Source: Paulownia fortunei (Eukaryota > Streptophyta > Magnoliopsida > Lamiales > Paulowniaceae). From it: a stretch of DNA of 64,000 nt. Positions 39,849-52,145 of this stretch are shown here, one piece after another. Location: assembly GCA_019321725.1 (NCBI GenBank), contig CM033109.1, positions 23,343,993 to 23,407,992 of the forward strand, written 5' to 3'. The first letter of the stretch is position 1. Each line of letters begins with the position of its first letter. Under the pieces are notes generated by a model. That model searched no databases and was not told where the DNA came from. It was given only the letters and a program-made list of their open reading frames with translations. Both the position numbers and the translations under genes were made by a program.

Positions 39849-40280
39849 GTATTACACTTGTTAATTTAGAGGTGAGGGGGTAAAATGTATTTTACCCTTT
39901 ATTTAAGTACAATATTATGTAAAAAAGAATGCCTAATTTTTCTACTTTGGTATACCTCATATCTAAATAACTTTCCATGTTCAAAGTATAGTTCTCAAGA
40001 TACAAATATTGTTAGACAAATTCATTGAACCTTGCCAACAATTTAAGAAATTGAGATATATACAAATAAAGCAAAAATGCATAGCAGTCTAAGCATCTGC
40101 AGATCTCATCAGGGTTTGCTTCTTACTATATTCATCAATTGGTTCAACTCCTAACACAGACACACACATTTTTGTGTGTATTTGTATGTAGCTTCTTGGT
40201 TGAATTCATGTTGTATTTGGTGCAGATTCTACACACTGGATATATGTACTAGTGTATGAATATTGTGCAAAATATTCTAA

Positions 40281-40634
40281 GCCGTTTGGTTTTATTTCCA
40301 TAAAAAATCTTTCTATTTTTTATTATTTGAAACTCTAAAAATTGATAAATTTTCTCATTTTTATTAGAAGCACAGTCTATTTCATTTTCAAAATCTATTT
40401 TTAAACTATTAGTATTTTACGCTTTTTCGTACACCTATTAATTTTTTTTTAAATTTATCAATATTTTACATCTTTTTATACACAAAACACTATAAAACAA
40501 ATACATTGTCATTTTCAAACCTATATGTCTATTTAGAAATATAACTAATTCAAATATATATTTATTTTTATACAAAAATATAATAAAAATATTTTCAATC
40601 CTAAAAATATATTTAAAAATAAAATAAAACGAGC
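40281..40634. mobile_element. Candidate MITE with CGTTT inverted ends
   Basis: The left end is GCCGTTTGGTTTTATTTCC; the right end reverse-complemented is GCTCGTTTTATTTTATTTT. These are imperfect inverted repeats around an AT-rich, non-coding inside. Confidence 0.4.
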
Positions 40635-43631
40635 ACATTTTTTTTGCTAAATAATACACTTAATACAAAATATATATATTCAATATGTATATTGAATTCA
40701 ATATCAATAAAATCATAATATATACGAATGCAATATCGATGAGACCGTAATATACATTGAATGCAGCATCGACAACATAATAGTTCCTCCTAATTTGATC
40801 TCTTTCATGTTCATTTATGCATTCCAATCTACTTGTTGGACATTAATTGGTGAACATGGCTAGGAGGGGCCTGGCACCTGCGGTCCAATGTTCCTCCTAA
40901 AGAAATGCCTGTTCATCATCCTGGCAACCAAACACAAGCAATAATTCTCCTTCATTGAATTGTATAAAGTTTGTGTGGTAGATTCCCCCATCATCCCCAA
41001 TATCCATTCCCCAAAAATTCAATATTTTTTATTTTTTTTTATTTTTTATATTTATATCCTTACAAGGAAAGGCTAAAGTGTCATTAAAAGTAAAAGTGCT
41101 GTATCAGAGAATAATCATAGCTGCACACCTGGTGAGGTCTTAGATGATTAGGCCTTTTTCTTTCTTTCTTTCTTTCTATTTTACTATTATTCCCTCTCCT
41201 TTTTAGATTTTTAACAGTCAAAAATAATTTTATACTCCTTTATTTATAAATTATAGATTTGTTGATGACCAGTTAATTTGATATTTTTTGAGTCAATGCA
41301 ATAATAAATACTTCTGTTACTATTTCTTAATGTAATTAAATAATATCAAAAGTACTATTAAAATTTGAAAATTTTAATAATATTAAAATTATCAAACAAA
41401 CCAACAGGATATGTTAGTCCAAAGATTCAACAATTTGATTTTATATTATATAAAGATATAAGTTTAAGACTGAGAGAGAGTAATTGATGTAGGTATACGA
41501 TAATATATCGGTCAACTCATCGACCTACTATCTATCTAATTGAATGTTGGTTTCTTGTTTTGATATGAATAAGGCTTTCGAAAAGCTCACCTCTAATGTA
41601 TCTAACTAGATGTTGGGTTCTAGTATGGACACAAACAACTCGTTAAAGGGATCGGGAAAGATCAACGAAAATCTTTCATCGATTAAATCAAACATTGAAC
41701 AAAGTATATATGATGAGTATATATAATAAACTAAATGTATTAGTGAAGTATTTAAACATATTTAAAAATATATATTTTTATATAATAAGATACATATACT
41801 GACAAAACATCTTATATTTCTAGACCCAAAGAGCTTTTCAAGATATTATAGATCCTCCGGTATTATTTAGTAAAGTACAATATATTCAATACAGAGAATG
41901 CTAGTACAACGAGTGTCACTGTTAGTATGATCATTCTTCACAAAAATTTCCAAAAAATTGCAGACAATCATCATGACCCTCTTATGGTAATTTTCCCATA
42001 GGGTATATGCCTTTTCTTCCTCTCTTATGGGGGGTAGATGGGTGGACAGAGGAGTGGGAATGGAAGTAGGGCACACCCTCGAAAGGGATGTGAAAGGGCC
42101 TCATTGAGATAAAAATTAAATAGGTTCATGAGTCAATTAATATTTAATGTTCTTTCCTCCCAACTGCATCCATACCACAATTTTATTACACATCTTAATC
42201 AAACTTGAAAGTTTAGCCATGAAATGAAATAGGGATGGAGTCAGAAAATGAAGATTTAAGAGGCAAAAAATTATTATTTTTTAAATAATAGATAAAAAAA
42301 TATTTTTTATATTTTAAAAATATAAAATTTTAAATTTTAATGATTTTATATATAAAATTTATATTAATTTTAAAAAATTTATGAAATTGAGAGGGTAACT
42401 GTGGGATCTGTTACTTTTAATATGGATTTGTTAATGACTTTCACTGTAAAGAAGAGAAAAAGGGACATTCAAGAAAGTTTTAAAGAGAAAAGAGGAGTTA
42501 CTGGTTTCACATTATTCCTCTGCTTTTAATCATAGGTGTGTAGGGAGGAGAAGGTGGTGGGTCAGCAGACTGGTTTTAATTTGTTGGGGGCCAAATACAC
42601 ACACTATCATACACATATCAATGCCCTTATCACAAACAATGGAAAATGCAATTTCTACCACCATTATTTAATTTAAAGAAATATTTTTGAGTTTATTTAT
42701 TTATTTATTTATTTTTTTAAGAAATAATTGATATATATCCAAAACCTTTTGATTATATAGTATTTCAGCTCTTACCACTTAGATAAGACATTGAAAAATA
42801 TTTTTGAGACATAAAATAATATATATATGCGTAATAATTTCTACCTTGCACATTATATTGATCTTGTTCTAATAAAGAAAAAAAATATTTTTAAAAAATC
42901 GTAGAATTTTGGGTCTCAAAATAATCACAACCATCAACATGAAATCTTGAAAATTCATCAGAATTATAGACATTAATTTTTAGAGAGAAAGGGTATTATA
43001 TTTGGTGTGCGTATTGCCTAAAATGCAAGGATTTCTTTCATCTTTACAAAAATCCCAGTTGACAATAAAGTGAGATTTTTTTCTTACCATGGCTGTTGAT
43101 TAATGTCTGTACCTAAAACGGTTAAATTAACAGAATAGAACTACATGGTTTGCATAAAGGAGCGTCTTTTGTTTATTCTAGTCAACCATTGATACTTAAC
43201 AAGAATATAAGGAAAAAAAATTAAAATAAAATAAAGCAAGGATTTGGCAATGTCATTACATTGCTGCATTCATTTAATTCTGTCCATCTTTCCTATATTT
43301 ATATGACTCAGTTTCTTCTTTCCATTTTAAAATATTCCAATATCTCAGACTCAGATGAACTGTCAAGAAATAAAGAAATAAACCTTGAAAGTTTCTTGTC
43401 TGAAATTTCCATTCTTTCCTCTATCATGAGATGCAAATTTTAAGGTGGGAGAGAGAGAGAGAGAGAGCGCAGAGCAAGTTTCATATTTATTACATACATG
43501 GGCCTGTCAGGGAACTGGATTTCCATTACCTTTCCTCCCATTTTTCTTTCTCTGAATTTTCCTCTCTCAATTCGATCTCCCATTTCTTCTTTGTAACGTA
43601 GCTTTACATAAATTTCTTTTAAATCTTTTCT

Positions 43632-43633
<2 letters not shown>

Positions 43634-43663
<30 letters not shown>
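43634..43663. repeat. (CT)n(CA)n tract in the DUF868 5' leader
   Basis: A CT tract runs into a CA tract ending 14 bp before the DUF868 start codon, so it is very likely transcribed. A GA tract also lies upstream at about 43448-43468. Confidence 0.85.
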
Positions 43664-43676
43664 GAGACACACACAA

Positions 43677-44576
43677 ATGAGAGATTTTGCATCTTGTTTT
43701 AGCGAATATGCAGTGCAGGTGTCTGAAACTTCATGTTCTAGTTACTCAAGCAATTCTTGCATTTCTCCAAGATTGATCCCTTCAATTCAAAATGCTGTCA
43801 CATGTTTATACAGAGCTGTTCTCTCCTCTCAGAAGCAGATATTAATCACACTCACATGGTGCAAGAACAGTCTGTCTCAGGGCCTCAGCATAACCTTTGG
43901 TGAGGATCCATCCAGCGCCTTCAAACTCAACACGAACTCGCGGTTATTCAGAAAGTTGAAAGGCAGCAAAACAATTGAATTCCAGGACAGCAATATTGAA
44001 GTCTTTTGGGATCTTTCTGCAGCCCGGTACGAAACAGGGCCCGAACCTGTCGACGGGTATTATGTCTTCATCACTGTTGATTCAGAACTTGGCCTGATTC
44101 TTGGAGACATGGCTCCAGAAGCTTCCCTGAAAAAGCTCAATTCTGGCACTCGAATGGCTAAATTCTCATTAATTTCGCGTCAAGAACACTTTTCGGGCAA
44201 CACCCTTTATTCAACCAAGGCTCAATTCTGTGATACTGGCACTGCTCACGACATTTTGATTCATTGCAGCGGAGAAAACGAAGGGTTAAAGCATCCGGTG
44301 CTATCTGTTTGCATCGACAAGAAGACAGTAATTCGTGTGAAGCGGCTGCAATGGAACTTCAGGGGAAATCAGACAATTTTCTTGGATGGTTTGCTTGTTG
44401 ATCTAATGTGGGATGTTCACGATTGGTTCTATAATCCAGGCCCGGGATACGCGGTGTTTATGTTCAGGACTAGAAGTGGAATGGATAGCAGGCTGTGGCT
44501 GGAAGAGAAGCTGGTGCAGAAAGATCAAGATAAAGTTGACTTCTCATTAATGATCTACGCCTGTAAGAACATATGA
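43677..44576 (+). CDS. DUF868 family protein, intronless
   Basis: A 299-residue single-exon plant protein of unknown function. The family hallmarks are clear: the N-terminal MRDFASCF, VTCLYRAV near residue 41, ITLTWCKNSLSQGLS near 57, EVFWDLSAARYETGPEPVDGYY near 107-128, LGDMAPEA, STKAQFCDTGTAHDI near 180, the VKRLQWNFRGN segment near 224-234 and DLMWDVHDWFYNPGPGYAVF near 242-262. These match Arabidopsis DUF868 proteins as I remember them. There is no signal peptide or membrane segment. Its biochemical role is not established, so none is assigned. The GC content is higher than the flanks. The start codon begins the conserved MRDF motif, so the start is secure. Confidence 0.93.
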   Translation: MRDFASCFSEYAVQVSETSCSSYSSNSCISPRLIPSIQNAVTCLYRAVLSSQKQILITLTWCKNSLSQGLSITFGEDPSSAFKLNTNSRLFRKLKGSKTIEFQDSNIEVFWDLSAARYETGPEPVDGYYVFITVDSELGLILGDMAPEASLKKLNSGTRMAKFSLISRQEHFSGNTLYSTKAQFCDTGTAHDILIHCSGENEGLKHPVLSVCIDKKTVIRVKRLQWNFRGNQTIFLDGLLVDLMWDVHDWFYNPGPGYAVFMFRTRSGMDSRLWLEEKLVQKDQDKVDFSLMIYACKNI

Positions 44577-45865
44577 TATTAGAATCTTGTTTACTATTTT
44601 TTTATGATTTTTTTGAAAATAATTTTTGGCTGTTCATTAATCATGAAAGGAGTAGAGGCTTAATTCATCTGATATTGAAAAGCTTGCAAAGACCCTGAAG
44701 AATGTAAACTGAAAATTTCCTTCCTTTTTTTTTTTACTGTTTTTGAAGTTTGATAATGTAAACTGTAGATTATGGCTCTGTCTTCGTCTTTGAAGGTTGA
44801 AATTCCATGGAAAAACCTGCAATTCAATCTTCACTAATTTCTCAAATAATTGATTTTTGTGGCATTTTTCAAATCTTGGTTGCTTTTAGAGTGCTTTGCA
44901 CACGTGAATTTGCAGTATTTGTGAATTTTGATAACACCATAAAAGGTAAAGGAACAGAGGTGGAATCCAAAATCATCATTTGGAATTTTGAAAGGTTGCA
45001 ATGAAGATTTGATTTGCCATTTGTGCTTTTTGCTTCTTTTCACATATTTCAAGAAAGTTTGCTATAAACCTGAAAAAGGTCAAATTCGAAGGAGAGAATC
45101 TCCAGACTTTAGTTAGTCTTATTTATCTTCTGTTTTTCATAAAAAAATAAAAAAATAAATAAAATGAAGAAGTGGGATTTGATCAATATTTGATTTTTCA
45201 TCAGTTCACAGAAAAATATTCACAAGAAAGAGGTGACTAAGATGTACCACATATTTCTGTTAGCAAGTTAGATATCCAGAAAATGATGAGGCAACCAAAG
45301 GGGTTGACAGATCTTATCAGACTCTTTGTGTTCTTATTCCTATCTGTATTATCTTTGGTCCATATTTCATGGGGCCCTTAAATTTTTTTAGAACTGAAAG
45401 GCTCTTGGGGCTATTGCAACTGGTGGTTTTCAGTACATAAAAAACCAGATGTAACCCATGATTTTTGGATTTTCTGAGCTGTATCTTTCCTAGTCTTGAT
45501 AGCCCTCTGCACTTCTTGGCTGCACAACTCAAGTCATAAATTCTCACGATTACAACTCTTGCCTTTTTGATAGCTGTGTTTTGAAAATTAACTCTGCTGT
45601 AGATGTCAGATTTTTTCGTTAGATCTGATACCATAGGTGATCTAACAGTTCAAATCCTTAGTAAAAATCTGCGGAGACGTGCCATGATTTCAAATCTTAA
45701 GTCCCACTTTTTTTTTTTTTTTTTTTTTAGAATTTATGATACGTGTTTATGCCATAAATATATGTTGTTGAATATTTAAATAAAATTTATTTTATGAACA
45801 TATGTTATAATTGTAAAGAATAGAACATAAGTGAATTTAAAAAATGAAACAGAAGATTTGTAACC

Positions 45866-46251
45866 GTTGTTTGGTGTTACTTCAGCTATTCTGAAGAAAT
45901 TATTTTGGAGCATATATTTTAATAGTGGAATTGCAAAATGTGTGGAAAATGACAATTCATTTAGATGATTTGTTAAAAAGAAATAAAATGACGTATTTTG
46001 AAAAATATTTTTAACGGTGAATGTATTGTCAATATTGTTTGTTATAATTAATAAAATATATTTTTAACTGTTCATGTTTTGTTAATATTATTTTATTTTA
46101 ATTAATTATAATATTATAAGATATATAATTATTTAATTAAAGTAATTATTATTTATGGAGAACAAAAATATGTTTCCCCAAAACGTTAATACCAAACATA
46201 TTTCTCAGTCTGGAAGATGGAAAATGTTGCAGCAAAAGAACACCAAACATG
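45866..46251. mobile_element. MITE-like element with TGTTTGGTGTT inverted ends
   Basis: The left end contains GTTGTTTGGTGTTACTT; the right end reverse-complemented is GAGCATGTTTGGTGTTC. The shared core TGTTTGGTGTT is exact. AT-rich and non-coding inside. Confidence 0.55.
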
Positions 46252-46447
46252 CTCTTAGTTTACTTAAATATCAACCTTCTTCTCTCACTAGAGGGACAGT
46301 AATAAATTCTGAGATTTTGGCTTAAGAAGAGGAATTAATGAATCAGTAAGTGAGTTGAACATGGAAAAACTCCATTTCCTGCATTTGACATAGCTCCAAA
46401 ATGGGGATCTTGGGCCAAGCTTGTGTTGGTCCAGGGGTGGGGTGGTT

Positions 46448-46466
46448 GGGGGGGGGGGGGGGGGGG
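46448..46466. repeat. Poly-G run (19)
   Basis: Nineteen consecutive G, followed by AGGAGGAGG. Confidence 0.9.
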
Positions 46467-49400
46467 AGGAGGAGGTGTGTTGGTGTGGAGGGATGACTTT
46501 TGAGTATTTTATGGTAGGTGTTCTTCCCATGTTAGCTCCTCTTTGAATCTCCATTCTCTTTTTAGTTTTATAAGGGGTTACTTCTAGACAAGAATTCAAG
46601 ACTCTTTATGAACAAATACAAAATTAATGCTAATGGAGTAAGAAACTCACTTGCATTAATGTTCGTGTTGGAGGCCTTTGGCCAGTAAGATTTAATATTA
46701 TTCAATATTATTCAACGATTGTATAATTTTCGCTCAAATTAATGTAAGATAATGGCAACAATTCATGTACAATTAATTTTTGATACTTTATTTTGTTTTT
46801 CATATACTACAACCGTGGATAATACACGTGTGTGGATGATGGATAATGATGACAATGGGGCATGTTTTAATCCGTATCCACTCTAAGCTCGTTTGGTTTG
46901 AAGTAGATTTTTAAATTTATAAATGGATTTAGAATGAATTTTAATTTTTTATTTTTAAACTTGTTCGTCTAGAATCCACCTCGTTTAATATTTTATTTAT
47001 TTAAATTTATGTGTATTCATGTAATATTAATTTAAAAAATATATTTTTCAAAAAACTTAATGGAATTATTTTCTTAAAAATATATTTTTTATATTTTTAA
47101 AATTATAAATCGAGTTTTGCGGGTCTTACCTGAATTCAGCGGATCCAAGATGAGTCCGAATTTTTAAAATTTTTGATGAGCGCGGATTCTGAATTTAGGT
47201 AAACTTGTCGTTTGTCTTTCCTAATTATAATACACTTGTTCATCCAAAAATTCATCATTTAAAAAGATGAATTTCATTTTGAGAAGCCCAGAAACTTAGA
47301 GCCTAAAAAATCATCAATGGGTTTCAAAGTTGGACCATTTACTTTCAGAGTTTCACTGCCCTAGTTTTTCTGATTTACTATATGACTTTTTTTGTTAAAA
47401 ATATTATCAAAATACTTATTTTTTACTATACTTTCAAAACTTACACTCTATTCTCACAAAACAAGGCTCCAATTCACACACACAAAAAAAAAAAAAAGAA
47501 AAAAAAAACTCTTTATTGAATATTTGATAACTAGTAAATCAAATATATTTCCTTTAAATTATACATTATATAAACTTGTTATTTCAATTAGTCAATCTCA
47601 CTATTCACTAATCCAACTACATTAATTTCATTTTCGTAAAAAAGAATTAAGTGAATTTTCTACTAATATTGTCATAGAATATTTCCACAAATCAAACCCG
47701 GAAAATAATGCCTATCTTAATTAGCAAATATCTGGGGAAAAAAAAAAAAAAGACTTCGTACCTACGCTCGATAATTACGGTTATTAGTTTATAATCTTAG
47801 GTATTGGGTTTAATAATTTTTACTAATGTATAGGTTTTGTTTATTTTTATAATAGTTGTCATTTGATTAAAAATTAATTAATAATTAATATAATTATTAA
47901 TGATTGATATTCAAAATCTAAAGATAGTCCAACAATTAACTGAAAAAATACTGAAAAATGGAAATGTCTGATAGTTGCTAAAATTAGTGCAAGTTCTTAT
48001 TTGACTTTTCACATGAGAGCTAGATTTTCATGAGAAAACAAAAGGATCTTGGCTTGACTTTTGAAACGTCTCAAGCTGTGTCATCTATTCTCTTCACACC
48101 CATATATTAATTTTTGGCTCTATGTCCTTACCTAAATGTTAGGACCACATATTTAATCAATTATCTTAACTCTTAAGCTAGGGCTTTTCCCTTTGAATCA
48201 TCTTACATTTATTTTTTCATAATTAGCTGAAGCCCAAAAAATAAAATAAAAAAATGCTCTGATCTTGTTAATTGTTATTTGAACTACTTTTCCGATATGT
48301 ATTTTGAGGATAAACTGCTTATGATTCAAAAACAACATTATAATACATATGTTGCTATTAAGCAACATTAATTTAGTTCGATCAATCGAGCTACTAAAAT
48401 AGGTTTAAGTTTCATCAAACGTGCAGCAGTGTGGTATTTGTCTTTGTACTAGATAAACATTTGTTGGTATATATTGAATATGCATCTTATCATACATTCA
48501 CAAATAAAATTACGAGTGTTTATTTTTATGATGATATGCTGCATATTCGATATACACCATTCGATGTAACATTTACACTGCCAACCCCGTGAGAGTCCTA
48601 AAAATTGAAAGGTAATTCTTTAATGAGCCAGTTGCTTGTTGGGTTCAAGCAGCTCAAAAATTAACCAAATATAATTAAAAGCTTAAGTTTATGTAATTCG
48701 GGTTTAAGAGATATTATATTGGGTAACGTGCATTAAATGTGGATCTCACTACATATGTATATGTGAATATGTGTAAATATATGGTAAAATATATATATGA
48801 TATATACTACTAGATGTAGTATTTACAAGATTCATGAGGTCATGAAAAATTACGATTATTCCAAAAATCTATATGTTGGGGTGGCAGGATACAAACTCTA
48901 GTGAATCCATCTCATTTGGGGTTGATTTTAAATTTTAAACGGGTTATGGAGTGTGTATTGAGTTTCGGGCTTTTGGTTTCAAGCCCGATTCGTTTAAATA
49001 TTATAAATGTATTTATTTATTTATTTATGTTATATACATATATTCATATACTTTGTTATTTTTTAACTAATCAAAAACTCAAGTTTATTTCTTATCTTAT
49101 CAAAATAAAAAGTCTTTCAGTTTGGTTGCTCTAATGAATTTTAAGCAATCAATTCGTTTTAAATTATTTTTCAACCCTATTATTGAGCATTAGTACCTAA
49201 GTTTGCAATTACCATTCTAGTTGACCATGACCCATTCCACTTACAATTTCGAATACGGGCCTATTGTCCAATCTGATATTACTTTTGACCAAATCCGATG
49301 TGATATATTGATGGCCTGTGACTTTTTGTGAATGATTCGTGATCAACTGTACTATGAATTGGTCCGACCCGTCTTTCTTGGGCTAGCTTCTTTGGACAGC

Positions 49401-50957
49401 TTTCTTAAACTGAGTTTAGCCCAATTCTACATTCAAAAAACTTGAATCAAAACTGCAATCTCAATTAGTTTGGTTATGGTTTGGAATTTATACAAATCGC
49501 ATCGCTACTTAATTTATAAATTTATTTTAATTACATAAACTAATAAATTATATTAATTGAGATTAATTTTGGATATTGTAGCATTGAGGTGTTTATTTGT
49601 CATTTATATATCTAATGATTAATTGCTTTCTGAAAAATAATAAATAAAAAATTAAATATGCATAAATAATATCATGTTTAAATTATACATTCATGCAAAA
49701 GGAAAAGACAAATACTGGAAGCAATGGTGAAAATAAATTTTATGTAGTAATCTTTAATTGACAAAACTAAGTATACTTAGACATAGTTTCTATAATTCAT
49801 TGTTGAAATTGAATATATATGATATATATTTCTTGAAAAAGTATTTTTTTTTTTATTTATCGTAAAGAGCTAAAAATCATCAAACTGCCTGAAACTACCT
49901 CACATCGTTTAAAATCGTACATTTAGTTTTACTTAATAAAACTACAATTTGAAATTAATCTTTAACAAAATCGTACAAAATAATTTAATTTAAAATTAAT
50001 AATAAAAAAAAAACCCGCATCATAATCAACAATAAGTTATTAGAGAGAGGTTTTCCTATTACCCCTAAACTAGTTTCATTTACTTTATGGGTTCAATTTT
50101 TCTTAAAGTATACAAAAAAAGTCAATATTACTTTATTTTATTTGCTTAAAAAAATTTCATTGTACAAAAAGAAATTTGTTGATCGTGACGGCGCGTGTTT
50201 TATTGTAAAGTTTAGACATTACGAACTTTTGGGAGACATTTTTGTACTTAAGATGCTAACTTGGTTGTTAAGAATTTATTATTATCTTAATCAACATGCG
50301 ATATTATTTTATGTGGAAAGTCAAAATAAAATCCTTTACCATATTTTGTAATAAATAATTTATTACTATCTTAATCAACATGTGATATTAAGAAAAGAAG
50401 GGTGGTTTTTGGTAGAAAGATGAATAAATTTTGATTTTTCTTATGAATAAAAAGAAGGTGTTAACCTTGACACTTTTTCTGATCAGGGAAGGAGCCTAAT
50501 ATTGAACCGCTTTTTGTTGGAAATTACATTTAATCCATATACTTTTAAAGTTTTTGAATGTTGTATTATTATTATTATTATTTTTTTTTGAGTAAAAATA
50601 TCAAATATATTATTATATTATGATATCACTATTATTGAATGATTGTAACATTGTACTATTTGTTTAAAAATAAAACAATCAAATATTATACGATCATGAT
50701 TCAAATTAACAACGAAATAATGATCATCAAAGAATAATTTATAAATATCAACTATTAACAATTAATTACTATAGAAATAAGTAAAGGCCTGCACTTCTAG
50801 CAGAATTCAAAACCCAAAACTTTAAAATTTTGAATGATAACTATAATTTTAAGTCTTCTATTTTTCACTTCTTTGTTAAATTAAGTTGTTCCTTCCTTTT
50901 CTGATTATTAGAAAAAAAAAAAAATCTATTTTGGAGTTACTATGAAATATCCGTTTT

Positions 50958-51258
50958 GGGTGTTTGGCTAAATCTATAAATTTCTTGATGAATTTTTTTG
51001 TAGATAATCTTATATGCTCCAAAAATAACACATTCAGAATTTAAAAGTTTTTTAAAAAAATTAAAAAAAATCCTAATTTATTTTTATAATATTAATAATC
51101 TCATTTAATATTTAACTATTTAAATAACAAATAAATATTACCAATATCTTATATACTTTATAAATTTATTGTACACAATGACTACAATTTTTTTTTAAAA
51201 AATATTTTATAAAATATATTAATTTAAAATTACTCTAAATAAACTTACCCACACACTC
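50958..51258. mobile_element. MITE-like element, GGGTGTTTG family copy C, upstream of DREB1
   Basis: The left end is GGGTGTTTGGCTAAATCTAT; the right end reverse-complemented is GAGTGTGTGGGTAAGTTTAT. It resembles the elements at 6626 and 8080 in terminus, size and AT-rich inside. It ends about 890 bp before the DREB1 start codon. Confidence 0.5.
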
Positions 51259-51504
51259 TCTGATTCCAAATTTAAAGTGAGCATGCATATTTCGATATAC
51301 GATCGAATCGAATCGAATCGATACTATACTATACACTGCCTTACTTGTGGATCGTGTGGCTCAAAAAGCCAGTCAAGAACAAGACATGCCCCACAATTGT
51401 CAAAAGTCTTAAAATCGTGTTTCACTTTTTATAACAAGTCACAATCTGAACCCACCCCCCCGCCCGCGTCTTCTTCAGCCCCATCCCTATGCTCCTCCAT
51501 TCTT

Positions 51505-52039
51505 CACGTGCTTTTTTTCTCCATAAAAAATTATTTACTTTTTAATCAATTTTTATTCCCCTCGTGCTTAAAATCTCCCTTCCTAACACCACGTGATTTT
51601 GTCTTAGCCAATACAAATATACTAAACTTTGCTATGTTCTCACTTCTCACAAGATTCCACTCAATATTTGTCCGACCCGACCGAATTAAATTTTTTATTA
51701 AAGAAACGAATGAAGAATTCAAAATTAAAAATTTATTATATTTGCATGAATAATTTTATGTTGTTATGAATTTTAAATAAATCATTATGATGAATTTTGA
51801 AAATTCATTTAATATAAAATAATTTAAAATTATTTTATCAAATTATTCCGACCAAATGTAAAATCTTACTTTTTTATTTATATGATTTGTTCGTATTTTT
51901 AAAAAGACTAATGAAATGCTGACAGCATATCACAAAACAATTATAATTATAACATTGAGACGTAATTGATTAAATTGCGTCAATTCTGTCATTATCGTAT
52001 AGAATTTTTTTCCATACGCCATATCTGTCCACCCACGTG
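51505..52039 (+). promoter_or_regulatory. Three CACGTG G-boxes upstream of DREB1
   Basis: Perfect CACGTG occurs at 51505-51510, 51590-51595 and 52034-52039. The last lies 32 bp before the TATA box, inside CCACGTGTGCATATG, which also contains the E-box CATATG. G-boxes bind bHLH/bZIP factors that act on cold, light and abscisic acid responses, and CBF genes are known targets of such factors. The role at this locus is inferred. Confidence 0.55.
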
Positions 52040-52071
52040 TGCATATGTTTAAATACATGCACAATAAATAG

Positions 52072-52078
52072 TATAAAA
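52072..52078 (+). promoter_or_regulatory. TATA box of the DREB1 gene
   Basis: TATAAAA lies 74 bp upstream of the start codon, predicting a leader of roughly 40-45 nt. No upstream ATG is present between it and the start codon. Confidence 0.65.
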
Positions 52079-52145
52079 GCTTCAATAAAGAAGCAATATT
52101 CTCTGTAAATAAATTCCTATTCACTTAACCATTTCCACAATATCT

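Larger units (their letters stand above)
32876..43633. other. Intergenic region, no supported gene
   Basis: Almost 11 kb between the phosphatase and the DUF868 gene. It contains a 66-bp duplication, a 355-bp tandem duplication, two MITE-like elements, poly-A tracts (for example 38950-38973) and TTTA/CTTT repeats. The segment at about 35560-35930, with GGGGCGGATTTAGGGCGAG near one end and TCATTCCCATCTCTA at the other, resembles degenerate plant DNA elements. No tRNA or conserved protein was recognised. Confidence 0.65.
44577..51504. other. Intergenic region, no supported gene
   Basis: About 7 kb between DUF868 and DREB1. The first few hundred bases should hold the DUF868 3' untranslated region. 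Two MITE-like elements, a poly-G run and a degenerate segment at about 46850-47215 that resembles plant DNA elements are present. A 32-bp sequence is directly repeated at about 50275 and 50359. Open frames such as 45317-45634 (minus) have no recognised family. Confidence 0.6.

Noticed and set aside
41476..41700. Apparent short duplication of TATCTAACTAGATGTTGG-like sequence
   Set aside because: Only one block is shared and the spacing is irregular; too weak to call.
45317..45634. 105-codon minus-strand frame downstream of DUF868
   Set aside because: No recognisable domain; basic, low-information composition. Probably chance or non-coding 3' sequence.
48540..48830. Weak similarity between ATTCGATGTAACATTTACA here and ATCGAATGTAACATCTAAAC at the start of the window (about 70-92)
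   Set aside because: The similarity is short and AT-rich; I could not extend it enough to claim a dispersed repeat family.
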